This document shows positions 26,897-37,196 of a DNA stretch of 64,000 nt, piece by piece (positions within the stretch are counted from its first letter, which is position 1; the number at the start of each line of letters is the position of its first letter). The DNA is from Marinobacter sp. JH2 (GTDB lineage Bacteria > Pseudomonadota > Gammaproteobacteria > Pseudomonadales > Oleiphilaceae): assembly GCF_004353225.1 (NCBI RefSeq), contig NZ_CP037934.1:62001-126000 (forward strand). The letters run 5' to 3'. Under the pieces are notes generated by a model. The model had not been told where the DNA came from, did not search any database, and saw only the letters and a program-made list of their open reading frames with translations. A program made the translations under genes and the position numbers.

Positions 26897-27520
26897 ATGG
26901 CAGATGTACAAAGGCGGCGACCGGGAGAAACTCGCGAAAAGCTGATGACGGCGGCATTGACGCTGGTGGGCAAAGGCCGGCATTTCGCCAGCATCGGTAT
27001 TCGGGAGGTGACCCGTCAGGCAGGTGTGGTGCCCACATCCTTTTATAGACACTTTCGCAGTGTTGATGACTTGGGGTTGCAGCTGGTCGATGAGTTGGGC
27101 GTGGTGTTACGCCGGATGATGCGCGAAGCGCGGGAAAACGTGTTGCAGGCCGATAAGTTGATTGAAGAATCGGTGGGTATATTTGTGGCCCATGCGTTAG
27201 CCAACCGCAATTTTTTCATGTTTATGGCGCAAGGATTGGCTGGTGAGAGCCGTGCAGTGCAGGAAGGGATTCGCAGTGAAATGCGTTTTTTTGCCAGTGA
27301 ATTGGCCAACGATTTACGCCGGCTCAAATTACTGGGCCAGCTGAGTGATTCCGATTTGGATATGACGTGTGATCTGGTGGTTCGGACAGTCGCCTTCAGC
27401 TTGACTGACATTCTCAGTATTTCGCCAGAAGACGACTACCAGATTGAGCAGGTGCGCAAGCGCACCACCCGTTTTTTACAGCTTGTTTTGATCGGGGCTG
27501 ACCACTGGCAAAGTGGTTAG
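26897..27520 (+). CDS. desT: DesT-like TetR family repressor of unsaturated fatty acid synthesis
   Basis: A 207-residue TetR-family regulator. The N-terminal helix-turn-helix reads ASIGIREVTRQAGVVPTSFYRHF, and the remainder is a ligand-binding helical domain. It diverges from desCB across a 200 bp gap with three related palindromes. DesT of P. aeruginosa senses the ratio of saturated to unsaturated acyl-CoA and represses desCB; the same job is inferred here. E. coli FabR is a related possibility. It converges on the wax synthase gene with a 3 bp gap. Confidence 0.86.
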   Translation: MADVQRRRPGETREKLMTAALTLVGKGRHFASIGIREVTRQAGVVPTSFYRHFRSVDDLGLQLVDELGVVLRRMMREARENVLQADKLIEESVGIFVAHALANRNFFMFMAQGLAGESRAVQEGIRSEMRFFASELANDLRRLKLLGQLSDSDLDMTCDLVVRTVAFSLTDILSISPEDDYQIEQVRKRTTRFLQLVLIGADHWQSG

Positions 27521-27523
27521 GCC

Positions 27524-28957
27524 TTACTGCTTCTTGTTGCCAGCACGACCTTTTTGGCGCTTTGGCGGCAGAATCAGTGCTTCCAGTTCATCCAGAGCTT
27601 CGCCGGTGAATACAGCAATTTTCTGCATACTTGGGAGCGTATCCCGGCAGCCGGTATAGCCGAAATTGAGCGTACCTGCATAGCTTAAACAGGTGATGTT
27701 CAGCGCACCACCGTGAGCAATCAGCGAAACAGGGTAGGTCGCTTCCAGTTTTGCTCCCTCAAAATACAAGGTTTCTGCGGGCCCCGGTACGTTGGAAATA
27801 GTCACGTTGAATACTGGGCGCATGCGCCCTCCCAATCCTGACATCAGCTGCAGAATGTAAGGCGACATGAGCAGCATGGTGTATTGCGTCAATGCCGTCT
27901 TGGGCAACTTCTGCAAGTGTTCCTTCGCGCGGCGGGAGGACTCTTTGATTTGCTGAAGACGATTTAAAGGATCGGCTTCGTGGGTCGCCAGTGAAGCAAT
28001 CATAAAGCTGATCTGAGTGCCCGTTCCCTGATCGTCAGCGGGGCGGATGTTGACCGGTATGCCGGCAGTCAGCGGGGTATCCGGAAGACTGCTCTGTTCG
28101 AGCAGGAAGCGGCGCAAAGCGGTTCCACACAAATACAAAACGATGTCGTTCAGCGAGCCGCCGGAGGCGTGCGCCAATGCTTTAATACGGTCCACTGCAT
28201 AGTGTTGGGTAGCGAGCCGACGCTGGCCTTTTACCCGGTGGTTCAGAATGGATACCGGTCCGGTAAACGGAGCCGTTAAACCATCTTCCGGGTGCAATGC
28301 AGACTTGGCCAGGCGATTGCCCGCTTGCCACAACTGAGGCGCCATATCGACTTGAAGCTTCAAGGCATCCATGGCTTGAGATAAAGCGCCGGGTACGCTG
28401 GCCTCCCGGTCACCTTTGTGGGCTCTGCGCTTTTTTGGCTGGACCGCCCAAGGTGGTGGCATGTTCCGAAGATCCGGATCGGTTGTCAGGACGCGCTGCA
28501 TCAGGCGCACACCGCTGATGCCATCAATCATTGAGTGATGCATTTTGGTGTACAGCGCAAACCGATTGTTCTCCAGCCCTTCAATAACATGGCATTCCCA
28601 GAGTGGTCGGGCAAAATCCAGAGGGTTGGAGTGAAGGCGCGATACCAGAATACCGAGTTCCCGTTCACCGCCAGGGCGGGGGAGCGCAGAATGCCTGACG
28701 TGATAATCAAGGTCGATGTCTTTATCTTTTTTCCATGCGGGAGCAATCACTCTGCCGAGAAAACCGGACCAGGCCAGTTTGTCGCCCCAAGGCGCAGCCA
28801 CAGTGTGTGACCCTTTCATGCGCAGCACCATGTCTCGTAGATAGGTGTCCGGTGCCCCTTCGGGCAATGAAAAGATCTGTAGGTTGCCCACATGCATGGG
28901 GGTGTCTTCAGATTCTACGGCTAACCAAGACGCATCCAGGGTGTTGAGGCGTGCCAT
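27524..28957 (-). CDS. Wax ester synthase / diacylglycerol acyltransferase (WS/DGAT)
   Basis: A 477-residue acyltransferase that joins acyl-CoA to fatty alcohols or diacylglycerol, making storage wax esters or triacylglycerol at the inner membrane. The catalytic motif HHSMIDG is near residue 139. N-terminal LDASWLAVESEDTPMHVG and the later NVTISNVPGPAETLYFEGA are family hallmarks. Several WS/DGAT copies are typical of Marinobacter. It sits beside the desaturase operon on the same strand as desCB but is separated from it by desT. Its C-terminus ends in a basic tail (PPKRQKGRAGNKKQ). Confidence 0.94.
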   Translation of the reverse strand: MARLNTLDASWLAVESEDTPMHVGNLQIFSLPEGAPDTYLRDMVLRMKGSHTVAAPWGDKLAWSGFLGRVIAPAWKKDKDIDLDYHVRHSALPRPGGERELGILVSRLHSNPLDFARPLWECHVIEGLENNRFALYTKMHHSMIDGISGVRLMQRVLTTDPDLRNMPPPWAVQPKKRRAHKGDREASVPGALSQAMDALKLQVDMAPQLWQAGNRLAKSALHPEDGLTAPFTGPVSILNHRVKGQRRLATQHYAVDRIKALAHASGGSLNDIVLYLCGTALRRFLLEQSSLPDTPLTAGIPVNIRPADDQGTGTQISFMIASLATHEADPLNRLQQIKESSRRAKEHLQKLPKTALTQYTMLLMSPYILQLMSGLGGRMRPVFNVTISNVPGPAETLYFEGAKLEATYPVSLIAHGGALNITCLSYAGTLNFGYTGCRDTLPSMQKIAVFTGEALDELEALILPPKRQKGRAGNKKQ

Positions 28958-29032
28958 TCCTTTGTACTCTCCGTCAAAATGTTATTTTTAATTATGAGCG
29001 TTAGTATACCGACTAGTAGACGGCACCTCGAT

Positions 29033-29056
29033 GAAAAGCGTTCCGTAAAGAACACT
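29033..29056 (-). terminator. Terminator downstream of the spoVR operon
   Basis: Read on the minus strand, AGTGTTC and GAACGCT pair (one G-U) around a 6 nt loop and are followed by TTTTC. It lies 45 bp past the spoVR stop. An A/T-rich tract on the other side could make it act in both directions. Confidence 0.5.
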
Positions 29057-29100
29057 CTTTTTTTGCGTTTTAAGCTATAAGTTAAGGGGGTAAACCTCAA

Positions 29101-30657
29101 TCAGTCGCTATCGGCAGGCTGAGGTGGACAACGGTGAGTGTTTTGTACCTTGCCGTTGTCCACGGTTTCGAGGAAAACGTCGAAACCCCAAAGCCGGTGA
29201 ACGTGACGGAGCACCTCATCGGTGTGTTTGTCTAAAGGGATATGATCCACCGGGATGTGCCGCAGTGTTAGTGAGCGGTCGCCTCGTACATCCACATTCC
29301 AAACCTGAATGTTCGGTTCCCGATAGCTCAAGTTGTATTGTCCGGCCAGTTTTTCGCGCAGTGCCCGGTAGCCGGTTTCATCGTGAATGGCGGTGACTGT
29401 GTAGTGGTTTTCGTTATCGTCGTCTTCGATGGCGAACAATTTGAGATCCCGCATGACCTTAGGTGAAAGGTATTGCAGAATGAAGCTCTCGTCTTTGAAA
29501 TTCCGCATGGCGAAATGAAGGGTTTCCAGCCAGTCGCTACCGGCGATGTCCGGGAACCACTCGCGGTCCTCATCGGTGGGGTTTTCGCACATCCGCCGCA
29601 AATCTGTGTAGATTGAGAAGCCAAGCGTGTAAGGGTTGATGCCTGAATACCAAGGGCTGTTGAACGGAGGTTGGTAAACAACCGATGTGTGGCTTTGCAG
29701 GAATTCCAGCATGAAGCCATCATTCACCAGACCTTTTGCGTACAAGCGGTGCAGCAGGGTGTAGTGCCAAAAGCTGGCCCAGCCCTCGTTCATGACCTGA
29801 GTTTGGCGCTGTGGGTAAAAGTATTGCGCCAGCTTCCGTACGATTCGTACCAGTTCCCGTTGCCAGGTTTCCAGTAAAGGCGCGTTCTTTTCGATGAAGT
29901 AAAGCAGGTTTTCTTGTGGCTCAGAGGGGAACCGTGGCTTGCGTTTGATCGGGTCGTCTTCTTCCGCTTTCGGAATCGTGCGCCATAGGTCGTTAATCCG
30001 CCGTTGTTGGTATTCCTCTCTTTCGGTTTGCCTGAGAATTTCTTCCTCTGCAGAAATAGGAGACGGGCGCTTGTAGCGGTCTACGCCATAGTTCATCAGA
30101 GCATGACAGGAGTCGAGAATCTCTTCGACTGCATCAATGCCATGGCGCTCTTCGCATTCAGACACATAGTTTCGGGCGAACACCAGATAATCGATGATGG
30201 CGTTTGCGTCTGTCCAGGTACGGAACAGATAATTGCCTTTGAAAAACGAGTTATGCCCGTAGCTTGCATGGGCGACAACCAACGCCTGCATCGGTAAGGT
30301 GTTCTCCTCCATCAGGTAGGCGATGCAGGGGTTGGAGTTGATCACAATCTCATAGGCCAATCCCATCTGGCCGCGCTGGTAGCCCTTGGACGTTTGCAGA
30401 AATTGCTTGCCGAAGGACCAGTGGTTATAACCGACCGGCATGCCCACGGAACTGTAGGCATCCATCATTTGTTCGGCGGTGATCACCTCGATTTGGTTGG
30501 GGTAAGTATCCAGACCAAATTCGGCGGCACATTCGGCGATGGCTTCATCGTATTTTTGGATCAGCTCAAACGTCCATTCCGAAGTGGTCGAAATGAGTGT
30601 GCCGACTTTGGGCTCAAGGCCTCCCGTATCATTGGGGCGGTCAATTGATTCATTCAT
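29101..30657 (-). CDS. SpoVR family protein (YcgB-like)
   Basis: A 518-residue soluble protein of the SpoVR/YcgB family. It carries the family block [18 protein letters not shown], with [11 protein letters not shown] and a conserved [20 protein letters not shown] near the C-terminus. The biochemical role is unknown; it is consistently linked to YeaH and PrkA in stationary-phase and stress responses. Its ATG overlaps the stop of the upstream yeaH-like gene by four bases, so it is the third gene of a prkA-yeaH-spoVR operon. Confidence 0.93.
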   Translation of the reverse strand: MNESIDRPNDTGGLEPKVGTLISTTSEWTFELIQKYDEAIAECAAEFGLDTYPNQIEVITAEQMMDAYSSVGMPVGYNHWSFGKQFLQTSKGYQRGQMGLAYEIVINSNPCIAYLMEENTLPMQALVVAHASYGHNSFFKGNYLFRTWTDANAIIDYLVFARNYVSECEERHGIDAVEEILDSCHALMNYGVDRYKRPSPISAEEEILRQTEREEYQQRRINDLWRTIPKAEEDDPIKRKPRFPSEPQENLLYFIEKNAPLLETWQRELVRIVRKLAQYFYPQRQTQVMNEGWASFWHYTLLHRLYAKGLVNDGFMLEFLQSHTSVVYQPPFNSPWYSGINPYTLGFSIYTDLRRMCENPTDEDREWFPDIAGSDWLETLHFAMRNFKDESFILQYLSPKVMRDLKLFAIEDDDNENHYTVTAIHDETGYRALREKLAGQYNLSYREPNIQVWNVDVRGDRSLTLRHIPVDHIPLDKHTDEVLRHVHRLWGFDVFLETVDNGKVQNTHRCPPQPADSD

Positions 30658-31949
30658 GCAGCTTTCCTCTCGAACAGCTTCCGGAAAACCGGGTATATGT
30701 CCGCTGGGTCAGCAATCTGTTGCATGGCAAAGCTTTGCGGGTGCTCGGCCATGAGCTTTTCGTATTCATACCAGAGCGTTTGATGGTCCAGCGGTGTGAT
30801 CTCGATGTAAGAGTAGTATTGCACTTGGGGCAAAATGCCCTCTGCCAACAGCTTGCCGCAGGTGGGTGAGTCATCGTTCCAGTTGTCGCCATCGGAGGCC
30901 TGCGCCGCGTAGATGTTCCATTCCGCAGGGGAGTATCTGTCGTCGATGATTTTACGCATCAACTTCAGGGCGCTTGAAACAATGGTGCCGCCTGTCTCGC
31001 GAGAGTAGAAAAACTCTTCCTCCGTGACCTCTTTCGCGCTGGTGTGGTGGCGAATAAACACTACGTCGATTTTCTTGTAGTTCTTTTTCAAGAACATGTA
31101 GAGAAGGATGAAAAAGCGCTTAGCGATGTCTTTGTGCATCTGGGTCATCGAGCCAGACACATCCATCAGACAGAACATCACCGCACTGGTTGCCGGCTTC
31201 GGTTGTTTTTGGTGCTGTCGGTAGCGCAGGTCGATTTCATCGATGAACGGGATGCGCTTGACGTTGGCTTTCAACTCGGCAATTTCTTCAATCAACGCTT
31301 TGATTTGGTCTTCGTGGCTGAACGCTGGATCCAGATCGTCGGGTGCCGTTTTCAGCTCCTGCAGTTGTGCCTCCAAGGCACGAATTTTCCGCTTGCGAGC
31401 ACCACTTAAACCCAGACGCCGGGCGTGGGCACCCCGCAACGAGCGCACAACGTCCAGTTTTGCCGGAACGCCCTGGCTCGTAAACCCGGCCCGAACGAAA
31501 CTGAAAGCTTCCGTATCTTTGAGTTTCTTGCGGGCGAGGTTTGGCAATTCCAGGTCATCGAACAGGAATTCCAGAAACTCCTCCTGAGTAATTTGGAATA
31601 CGAACTCGTCCATGCCCTCCCCATCGGGGCTGGATTGCCCAGGACCCTGACCTTGGCCGGCACCGCCTTCGGGTTTGGCAATGGTGTCACCGGCTACCCA
31701 TTCCTGGTTGCCGGGATGCACCGCGTCACGTCGCCCACCTGCGCCATGTCGGAAGGTGGGCTCCTGAATGTCTTTCGAGGGAATGCTGACCTTCTCTCCT
31801 CGTTCTACATCGGTGATGGAGCGGCGCTGCACAGCTTCTGAAACCGCTTTCTTGATGTGGTGTCGGTAGCGGCGCAGGAACCGTTCCCGGTTCACCGCGC
31901 TCTTGTTTTTACCGTTAAGTCGACGGTCGACTATGTGGGTCATGCCCAT
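30654..31949 (-). CDS. yeaH: YeaH/YhbH family (DUF444) protein
   Basis: A 431-residue protein with the DUF444 signature. A basic N-terminal region ([20 protein letters not shown]) is followed by the middle [21 protein letters not shown], whose DVSGS is a von Willebrand A-type MIDAS-like motif. GGGAG is seven bases before the ATG. It is the middle gene of the prkA-yeaH-spoVR set; in enterobacteria YeaG and YeaH act together in nitrogen and stationary-phase stress. Molecular function remains undefined. Confidence 0.93.
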   Translation of the reverse strand: MGMTHIVDRRLNGKNKSAVNRERFLRRYRHHIKKAVSEAVQRRSITDVERGEKVSIPSKDIQEPTFRHGAGGRRDAVHPGNQEWVAGDTIAKPEGGAGQGQGPGQSSPDGEGMDEFVFQITQEEFLEFLFDDLELPNLARKKLKDTEAFSFVRAGFTSQGVPAKLDVVRSLRGAHARRLGLSGARKRKIRALEAQLQELKTAPDDLDPAFSHEDQIKALIEEIAELKANVKRIPFIDEIDLRYRQHQKQPKPATSAVMFCLMDVSGSMTQMHKDIAKRFFILLYMFLKKNYKKIDVVFIRHHTSAKEVTEEEFFYSRETGGTIVSSALKLMRKIIDDRYSPAEWNIYAAQASDGDNWNDDSPTCGKLLAEGILPQVQYYSYIEITPLDHQTLWYEYEKLMAEHPQSFAMQQIADPADIYPVFRKLFERKAA

Positions 31950-31969
31950 ATTACTGCTCCCGCTGGCCG

Positions 31970-33892
31970 TTAATGGGACTTACGTACACGCAGATACCAC
32001 TCGGCAAGCAAGCGGACCTGTTTCTCGGTGTACCCCCGATCGACCATGCGTTCGACAAATTGTTTGTGCTTGTTCTGATCCTCTTGGCTGGCTTTTGGGT
32101 TGAATGAAATAACCGGTAGTAAGTCTTCCGTGTTTGAGAACATTTTCTTCTCGATCACGCTGCGCAGCTTTTCATAACTGAGCCAGGACGGATTTTCGCC
32201 ATGATTGTTGGCGCGAGCCCGCAGCACGAAATTGACCACTTCGTTGCGGAAATCTTTCGGGTTGCTGATACCCGCGGGTTTCTCGATTTTCTCCAGCTCG
32301 TCATTGATGGAAGAGCGGTCCAGAATGTCGCCGGTCTCCGGGTCGCGGAATTCCTGATCCTGAATCCAGAGATCTGCGTAGGTGACGTAGCGGTCGAACA
32401 GGTTCTGACCGTACTCGCTGTAGCTCTCCAAATAGGCTGTCTGGATTTCCTTGCCAATGAATTGGACATAATGCGGTGCCAGATATTCTTTGATGAAACG
32501 CAGGTATTTTTCCTGCGTTTCCGCCGCGTACTGCTCCTGCTCGATCTGTTTTTCAAGCACATAGAGTAGGTGAACCGGGTTGGCCGCGATTTCCGTGGTG
32601 TCGAAGTTGAAGACTTTCGACAGAATTTTGAAGGCAAAGCGGGTGGACAATCCATCCATACCTTCCATCACGCCGGCCGCATCTCGATATTCCTGAATGG
32701 ATTTGGCTTTTGGGTCGGTGTCTTTGATGTTCTGGCCGTCGTACACCTTCATCTTGGAAAAAATACTCGAATTCTCAGGATCTTTGATGCGCGACAGCAC
32801 CGAGAACTGAGCCAGCATGTCTAAGGTGTCCGGGGCGCAGGGTGCACCAGACAGAGAGCTGTTTTTCAACAACTTACGGTAGATCTCGATCTCTTCCGTG
32901 ACCCGCACGCAGTAGGGCACTTTGACGATATATACCCGGTCGAGGAAGGCTTCGTTGTGCTTGTTATTGCGGAAGGTTTGCCACTCGGATTCGTTGGAGT
33001 GAGCCAATATCACGCCATCAAACGGGACCGATCCCATGCCTTCGGTGGTGTTGTAGTTGCCTTCCTGAGTGGCTGTCAGCAAAGGGTGGAGCACTTTGAT
33101 CGGGGCTTTAAACATCTCCACAAATTCCAGCAGACCCTGGTTGGCTTTGCAGAGGCCGCCGCTGAAGCTGTAGGCATCCGGATCATCTTGCGAGAAGTCT
33201 TCCAGCATGCGGATGTTGACTTTGCCGACCAGTGCGGAAATGTCCTGGTTGTTGTCATCGCCCGGTTCGGTTTTCGAAACCGCGATCTGGTCGAGAATCG
33301 AGGGGTAGCGTTTCACGACCCGGAACTGACTGATATCGCCACCGTACTCGTGCAACCGCTTAACAGCCCATGGCGACATGATGCTTTTCAGGTATCGACT
33401 CGGAATACCGTATTCTTCTTCCAGAATCGGAGCGTCCTCGTCGGGGTTGAAAAGAGCCAGCGGGCTTTCGTTTACCGGTGAATCTTTGATGGCGTAGAAA
33501 GGCACTTTTTGCATGAGTGCTTTTAGTTTTTCGGCGAGGGAAGATTTGCCGCCACCGACCGGGCCCAGCAGGTAGAGAATCTGTTTCTTTTCTTCCAGCC
33601 CTTGGGCTGCATGGCGGAAAAACGACACGATGTTTTCCACGGCTTCTTCCATGCCATAGAACTCGTCGAATTCCGGGTAACGTTTGATGACTTTGTTGGA
33701 AAAAATACGTGAGAGGCGAGGGTCTCGGGAGGTGTCAATCAGTTCTGGCTCGCCGATCGCAATCAACATTCGCTCCGCGGCGGTGGCGTAGGATGTTGGA
33801 TCGTTTTTGCAGATCTCCAGGTATTCCTCAAGAGAGAATTCTTCTTCCTGAGTTTGTGCATACCGGTCTTTGAAATGCTGCAGAATGCTCAT
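31970..33892 (-). CDS. yeaG: PrkA family serine protein kinase (YeaG)
   Basis: A 640-residue AAA+/PrkA-type kinase. The N-terminal AAA domain holds Walker [16 protein letters not shown] near residue 108 and EFVEMFKAP as the Walker B region. The C-terminal PrkA domain follows, ending in RVRKSH. First gene of the operon, 20 bp before yeaH. Expression is often controlled by RpoS or RpoN in other bacteria; I did not identify the promoter here. Confidence 0.95.
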   Translation of the reverse strand: MSILQHFKDRYAQTQEEEFSLEEYLEICKNDPTSYATAAERMLIAIGEPELIDTSRDPRLSRIFSNKVIKRYPEFDEFYGMEEAVENIVSFFRHAAQGLEEKKQILYLLGPVGGGKSSLAEKLKALMQKVPFYAIKDSPVNESPLALFNPDEDAPILEEEYGIPSRYLKSIMSPWAVKRLHEYGGDISQFRVVKRYPSILDQIAVSKTEPGDDNNQDISALVGKVNIRMLEDFSQDDPDAYSFSGGLCKANQGLLEFVEMFKAPIKVLHPLLTATQEGNYNTTEGMGSVPFDGVILAHSNESEWQTFRNNKHNEAFLDRVYIVKVPYCVRVTEEIEIYRKLLKNSSLSGAPCAPDTLDMLAQFSVLSRIKDPENSSIFSKMKVYDGQNIKDTDPKAKSIQEYRDAAGVMEGMDGLSTRFAFKILSKVFNFDTTEIAANPVHLLYVLEKQIEQEQYAAETQEKYLRFIKEYLAPHYVQFIGKEIQTAYLESYSEYGQNLFDRYVTYADLWIQDQEFRDPETGDILDRSSINDELEKIEKPAGISNPKDFRNEVVNFVLRARANNHGENPSWLSYEKLRSVIEKKMFSNTEDLLPVISFNPKASQEDQNKHKQFVERMVDRGYTEKQVRLLAEWYLRVRKSH

Positions 33893-34066
33893 AGATACCC
33901 TCGCTTACATTCGCTTGTTATGGACAGTTCTAACTCACGCAGTGTCTCCGCAGTGCCCCGGCAGTTGTGACCCGGGGCCGTGTGAATGATTGGGTGGTGT
34001 GTTTAATTTGAGCTTAGTTCAGACTCGTGAGGTTGGACAGGCCGAGTGCTGAATGGGTTCATTAAA

Positions 34067-34726
34067 TTATTTTTTGATGAGTTTGAACACGCTTTCCGTC
34101 GCCCCCTTACTCAGTCCTTTTCGTTTGGCGAACGGGCTGTCGTGTGCCATATCTTGCTTGTGTATTTGGGTTATCGAATAGTCCTCAGAAAAGAGCTGAT
34201 GCACTTCATCATCACTGACGCTGAAGGGAGGCCCTTTCATTTCGTTGTTGTCGTAGTCGAGGGTGATCAGCAAAATGGTCGTGTTATCCGGCGTGACCGC
34301 GGTTAGATGGTTTACGTAGTCTTTGCGCATTTCCGGGGGTAGCGCGATCAAGGCGGCTCTGTCGTAAACTAGGCGGATGTGCTTGAGATCTTGCGGCACC
34401 AACTGGAAAAAGTCACCGCACCAAAGTTGCAGGTTACCGTGGGTGAATGTGGTGAATGGTTCGCCGGGGCTCACCATCGCTTTTTCGCCAACTTCTTCGA
34501 AGAAGTCTTTGCATGCTACGTCGCTGAGCTCGACACCAATGATAGGATGGCCGCGGTCGTGCAGCCACCACATATCGTGGGCTTTACCGCACAGCGGAAC
34601 AAACACCGCCTCGGTTCCTGAACCGGCCAGTTCTGGCCAGTGGTCGTGCAGGTATTGGTTGACGGTGCCTTCGTGAAAGCCAATTTGCTCTTTGGCCCAG
34701 CGTTCGTGCCAGAATTCGTGCTCCAT
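34067..34726 (-). CDS. tpm: Thiopurine S-methyltransferase
   Basis: A 219-residue SAM-dependent methyltransferase of the bacterial TPMT family, known for thiopurine and for selenium or tellurium methylation. N-terminal FWHERWAKEQIGFHEG, the SAM-binding FVPLCGKAHDMWWLHDRGH, and VYDRAALIALPPEMR are characteristic. GGAGG precedes the ATG. Single gene, divergent from the D-2-hydroxyacid dehydrogenase gene. Confidence 0.94.
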   Translation of the reverse strand: MEHEFWHERWAKEQIGFHEGTVNQYLHDHWPELAGSGTEAVFVPLCGKAHDMWWLHDRGHPIIGVELSDVACKDFFEEVGEKAMVSPGEPFTTFTHGNLQLWCGDFFQLVPQDLKHIRLVYDRAALIALPPEMRKDYVNHLTAVTPDNTTILLITLDYDNNEMKGPPFSVSDDEVHQLFSEDYSITQIHKQDMAHDSPFAKRKGLSKGATESVFKLIKK

Positions 34727-34799
34727 AGTGCGCCTCCGGGATTGATCAATTTGTTTCAGTCTAGCTTAATCTGTTCATCACTTGAGACAGGAGAAAAGT

Positions 34800-35732
34800 A
34801 TGAAAGCCGTTTTTCTGGACGCCAGAACCCTTGGGGATGATGTGGATTTATCGCCCATTGAGACGGTGACGGGCGGATTGACCTGCCACGAACGCACGGC
34901 ACCGGAACAGATTCTGGGCCGCATCCGCGGGTTCGATACCGTGCTGGTGAATAAAGTGGTGTTGGGGCGCGAGCACTTTGAAGCCTGCCCGGATTTGAAA
35001 ACCATCGCAGTGGTGGCGACGGGGCTGAACAATATTGATTTGCAGGCTGCAAAGGAGCACGGCATTGCCGTTCTCAACGTGACCAGCTACGGCCGCTCCA
35101 CTGTGGCCCAGCACACCATGGCGTTGATTCTGGCGTTGGCAACTCGTTTGCTGGATTACAACCGGGATGCCCGAAACGGCACCTGGGCGCGCAGCGAAAT
35201 GTTCTGCCTGATGGATCATCCGATCATGGAGCTGGAGGGCAAAACGCTGGGTATTTTGGGTTACGGAGATTTGGGGCAGGGCGTCGCTGAGCGGGCGAAA
35301 GCGTTTGGAATGGAGATCGTTCTGGGGTGCCGTCCCGGGCAGGAAGCCGGCAGTGTGGATGGCTATCCGCGCATTCCGTTGGACGAGTTGTTGGCGCAGG
35401 CCGACGTGTTATCGCTGCATTGTTTGCTAACCGAAGAAACTCGCAATTTGATTGGTGAGAGAGAGTTAGGGCTGATGAAGCCTACCGCGCTGCTGATCAA
35501 CACCAGTCGGGGTGGTTTGGTTGATGAAAGTGCGTTGGCAAATGCGTTGAGGCAGGGACAGATTGCCGGGGCAGGATTCGATGTATTGACTGAAGAGCCT
35601 CCGCGCAACGGTAACCCGTTGCTGGCGGAGGATATTCCGAATCTGATCGTGACCCCCCACTCCGCTTGGGCCAGTCGAGAGGCCCGGCAGCGGATTGTGG
35701 GGATTACCGCGAAAAACCTCGAAACGGTTTAG
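34800..35732 (+). CDS. D-2-hydroxyacid dehydrogenase (glycerate/hydroxypyruvate type)
   Basis: A 310-residue NAD(P)-dependent dehydrogenase. The Rossmann motif is LGILGYGDLGQGVAERAKAFG; the catalytic set includes the Arg in NTSRGGLVDE, Glu in LTEEPP and His in VTPHSAW. N-terminal VVATGLNNID and NVTSYGRSTVAQH fit the glycerate dehydrogenase/hydroxypyruvate reductase (HprA-like) branch. The start at 34800 has ACAGGAG upstream. Substrate is a family-level inference. Its stop overlaps the convergent fadL by 4 bp. Confidence 0.9.
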   Translation: MKAVFLDARTLGDDVDLSPIETVTGGLTCHERTAPEQILGRIRGFDTVLVNKVVLGREHFEACPDLKTIAVVATGLNNIDLQAAKEHGIAVLNVTSYGRSTVAQHTMALILALATRLLDYNRDARNGTWARSEMFCLMDHPIMELEGKTLGILGYGDLGQGVAERAKAFGMEIVLGCRPGQEAGSVDGYPRIPLDELLAQADVLSLHCLLTEETRNLIGERELGLMKPTALLINTSRGGLVDESALANALRQGQIAGAGFDVLTEEPPRNGNPLLAEDIPNLIVTPHSAWASREARQRIVGITAKNLETV

Positions 35733-36985
35733 AACTGGTAACCAACGCTGAAAGAAGCACCTACTTGGGTCATGCTCAGTTCAATCTCCTGACCAGGGCC
35801 CATCGGGTTATCTCCCCGGACGGTTTTACGCGGTGAGTAGAACGCCATGCCGGACATTTCCAAACTTTCGCTAAAGCGATGCGTGAAGCCGCCGGTGAAG
35901 TGCCACTCCTGAACGCCCGGGGCCAGAACGTTAAACAGCACTTCCTCGTCGGGGATTGGCTGTTCACCGTAGCTGACACCGGCACGCCAGGTTTGTGCCT
36001 GGTCTTGCTGCCACTGCCAGCCGAGTTTGACGATGGTCATGTCGTCCCAGCCGAAGCCGGCTCCTTCATCATCGCCCAAGCGGGCTTGCATCAGGTTCGG
36101 CATCATGGGGTTGCCAACACTGTTGATGTCGCTATAGCGGATGTGCTGCACATCTAGCAGAAGCCAGTGATCTTGAATGCCCGACCAGGCAATGCCGGCA
36201 TTGAACATCTGAGGGATATCAAAATCGCCTTGTTCCGCAAACAAACCCTCGTACTGGTCGAACTCTTCCATTTCCAGAATGGTGCGCCAGCTTGCACCTG
36301 CACGAAGGGTTTCGGTTACTTGGCCCTGCCAGCCAATTTGGATGCCATAGCCCCAGGCGTCGTCTGTACCGTTGTCGGTTAGGGCATTAGGGTTGGACGA
36401 AAAGCCCGAGAAATTGCGTAAGCCTTCGGCTTTGAAACGCTGGTAGGCAATCAGCGGAGAAATGCCGAGAGCCTGGCCGTCCGAAAACTCCCACGACCAG
36501 GTCGGAGCAATGAAAACTTGTTCCAGATTAACCCCGGTTTTCCCTCCACCATAGGTGCCGCCATTGTCGCCGCTGTATTCGGTGTTCATGCCACCGTTGG
36601 CAAAAATGGACAGGCCCAAGCTATGGCCGTTGCCCAAAGCGCGATTGTAGCCAAAATGAGGGATAAAGAAGGCCTCGTTTTCACTGGAAACCGTGCCAGG
36701 CGCGAGATAAAAGGTCTGCGGCGTACTGGGCGCTCCACCTTCCACGGTATACTTCCGTCGAGGCGAGAAAACTTCTAGGCCACCGTCAATCCGGCTGCCC
36801 ACAAACGCCATGCCGGCGGGGTTGGTTGCTGCTGCAATGCTGTCTTGCGAAAGCGCCGTTCCCGCTCCAGCCATGCCGGCATTGATGGTGCCGTATCCAT
36901 GGCTCAAGTAACCGTTGGTTGCTGCTGCCGTGCCGGGCAGCAAAGAGGTGAGGGCAATAGTTGCCCACAAGCGGGAAGTGCGCAT
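35729..36985 (-). CDS. fadL: FadL-type outer membrane long-chain fatty acid/hydrocarbon transporter
   Basis: A 418-residue outer-membrane beta barrel. Signal peptide MRTSRLWATIALTSLLPGTAAA is followed by the FadL hatch N-terminus TNGYLSHGYGTINAGMAGAG with the NPAGMAF block. It ends in an aromatic residue (SFSVGYQF), as barrels do. The start at 36985 is chosen for AAGGA upstream; the frame could begin at 37009. It would import long-chain fatty acids or alkanes, consistent with the nearby wax ester and desaturase genes. Confidence 0.93.
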   Translation of the reverse strand: MRTSRLWATIALTSLLPGTAAATNGYLSHGYGTINAGMAGAGTALSQDSIAAATNPAGMAFVGSRIDGGLEVFSPRRKYTVEGGAPSTPQTFYLAPGTVSSENEAFFIPHFGYNRALGNGHSLGLSIFANGGMNTEYSGDNGGTYGGGKTGVNLEQVFIAPTWSWEFSDGQALGISPLIAYQRFKAEGLRNFSGFSSNPNALTDNGTDDAWGYGIQIGWQGQVTETLRAGASWRTILEMEEFDQYEGLFAEQGDFDIPQMFNAGIAWSGIQDHWLLLDVQHIRYSDINSVGNPMMPNLMQARLGDDEGAGFGWDDMTIVKLGWQWQQDQAQTWRAGVSYGEQPIPDEEVLFNVLAPGVQEWHFTGGFTHRFSESLEMSGMAFYSPRKTVRGDNPMGPGQEIELSMTQVGASFSVGYQF

Positions 36986-37196
36986 AGCAATAATCCTTTG
37001 TCGATACATCAGACGGATATTAAAGCGATCGTTTTTACGCGATTTTGGTTATAAGTGGAAGGAACGAATCTTGATAAGAATATTCGCAATACGCCCCAGG
37101 CGTGCAGAGGGGTGGCATTCAAAATGCGGAACAGCGGGTTGTTTACTGCCATCTGCCTGATAAGCTGTAGAAAAGACCAACAAAGTAGGATTCTAC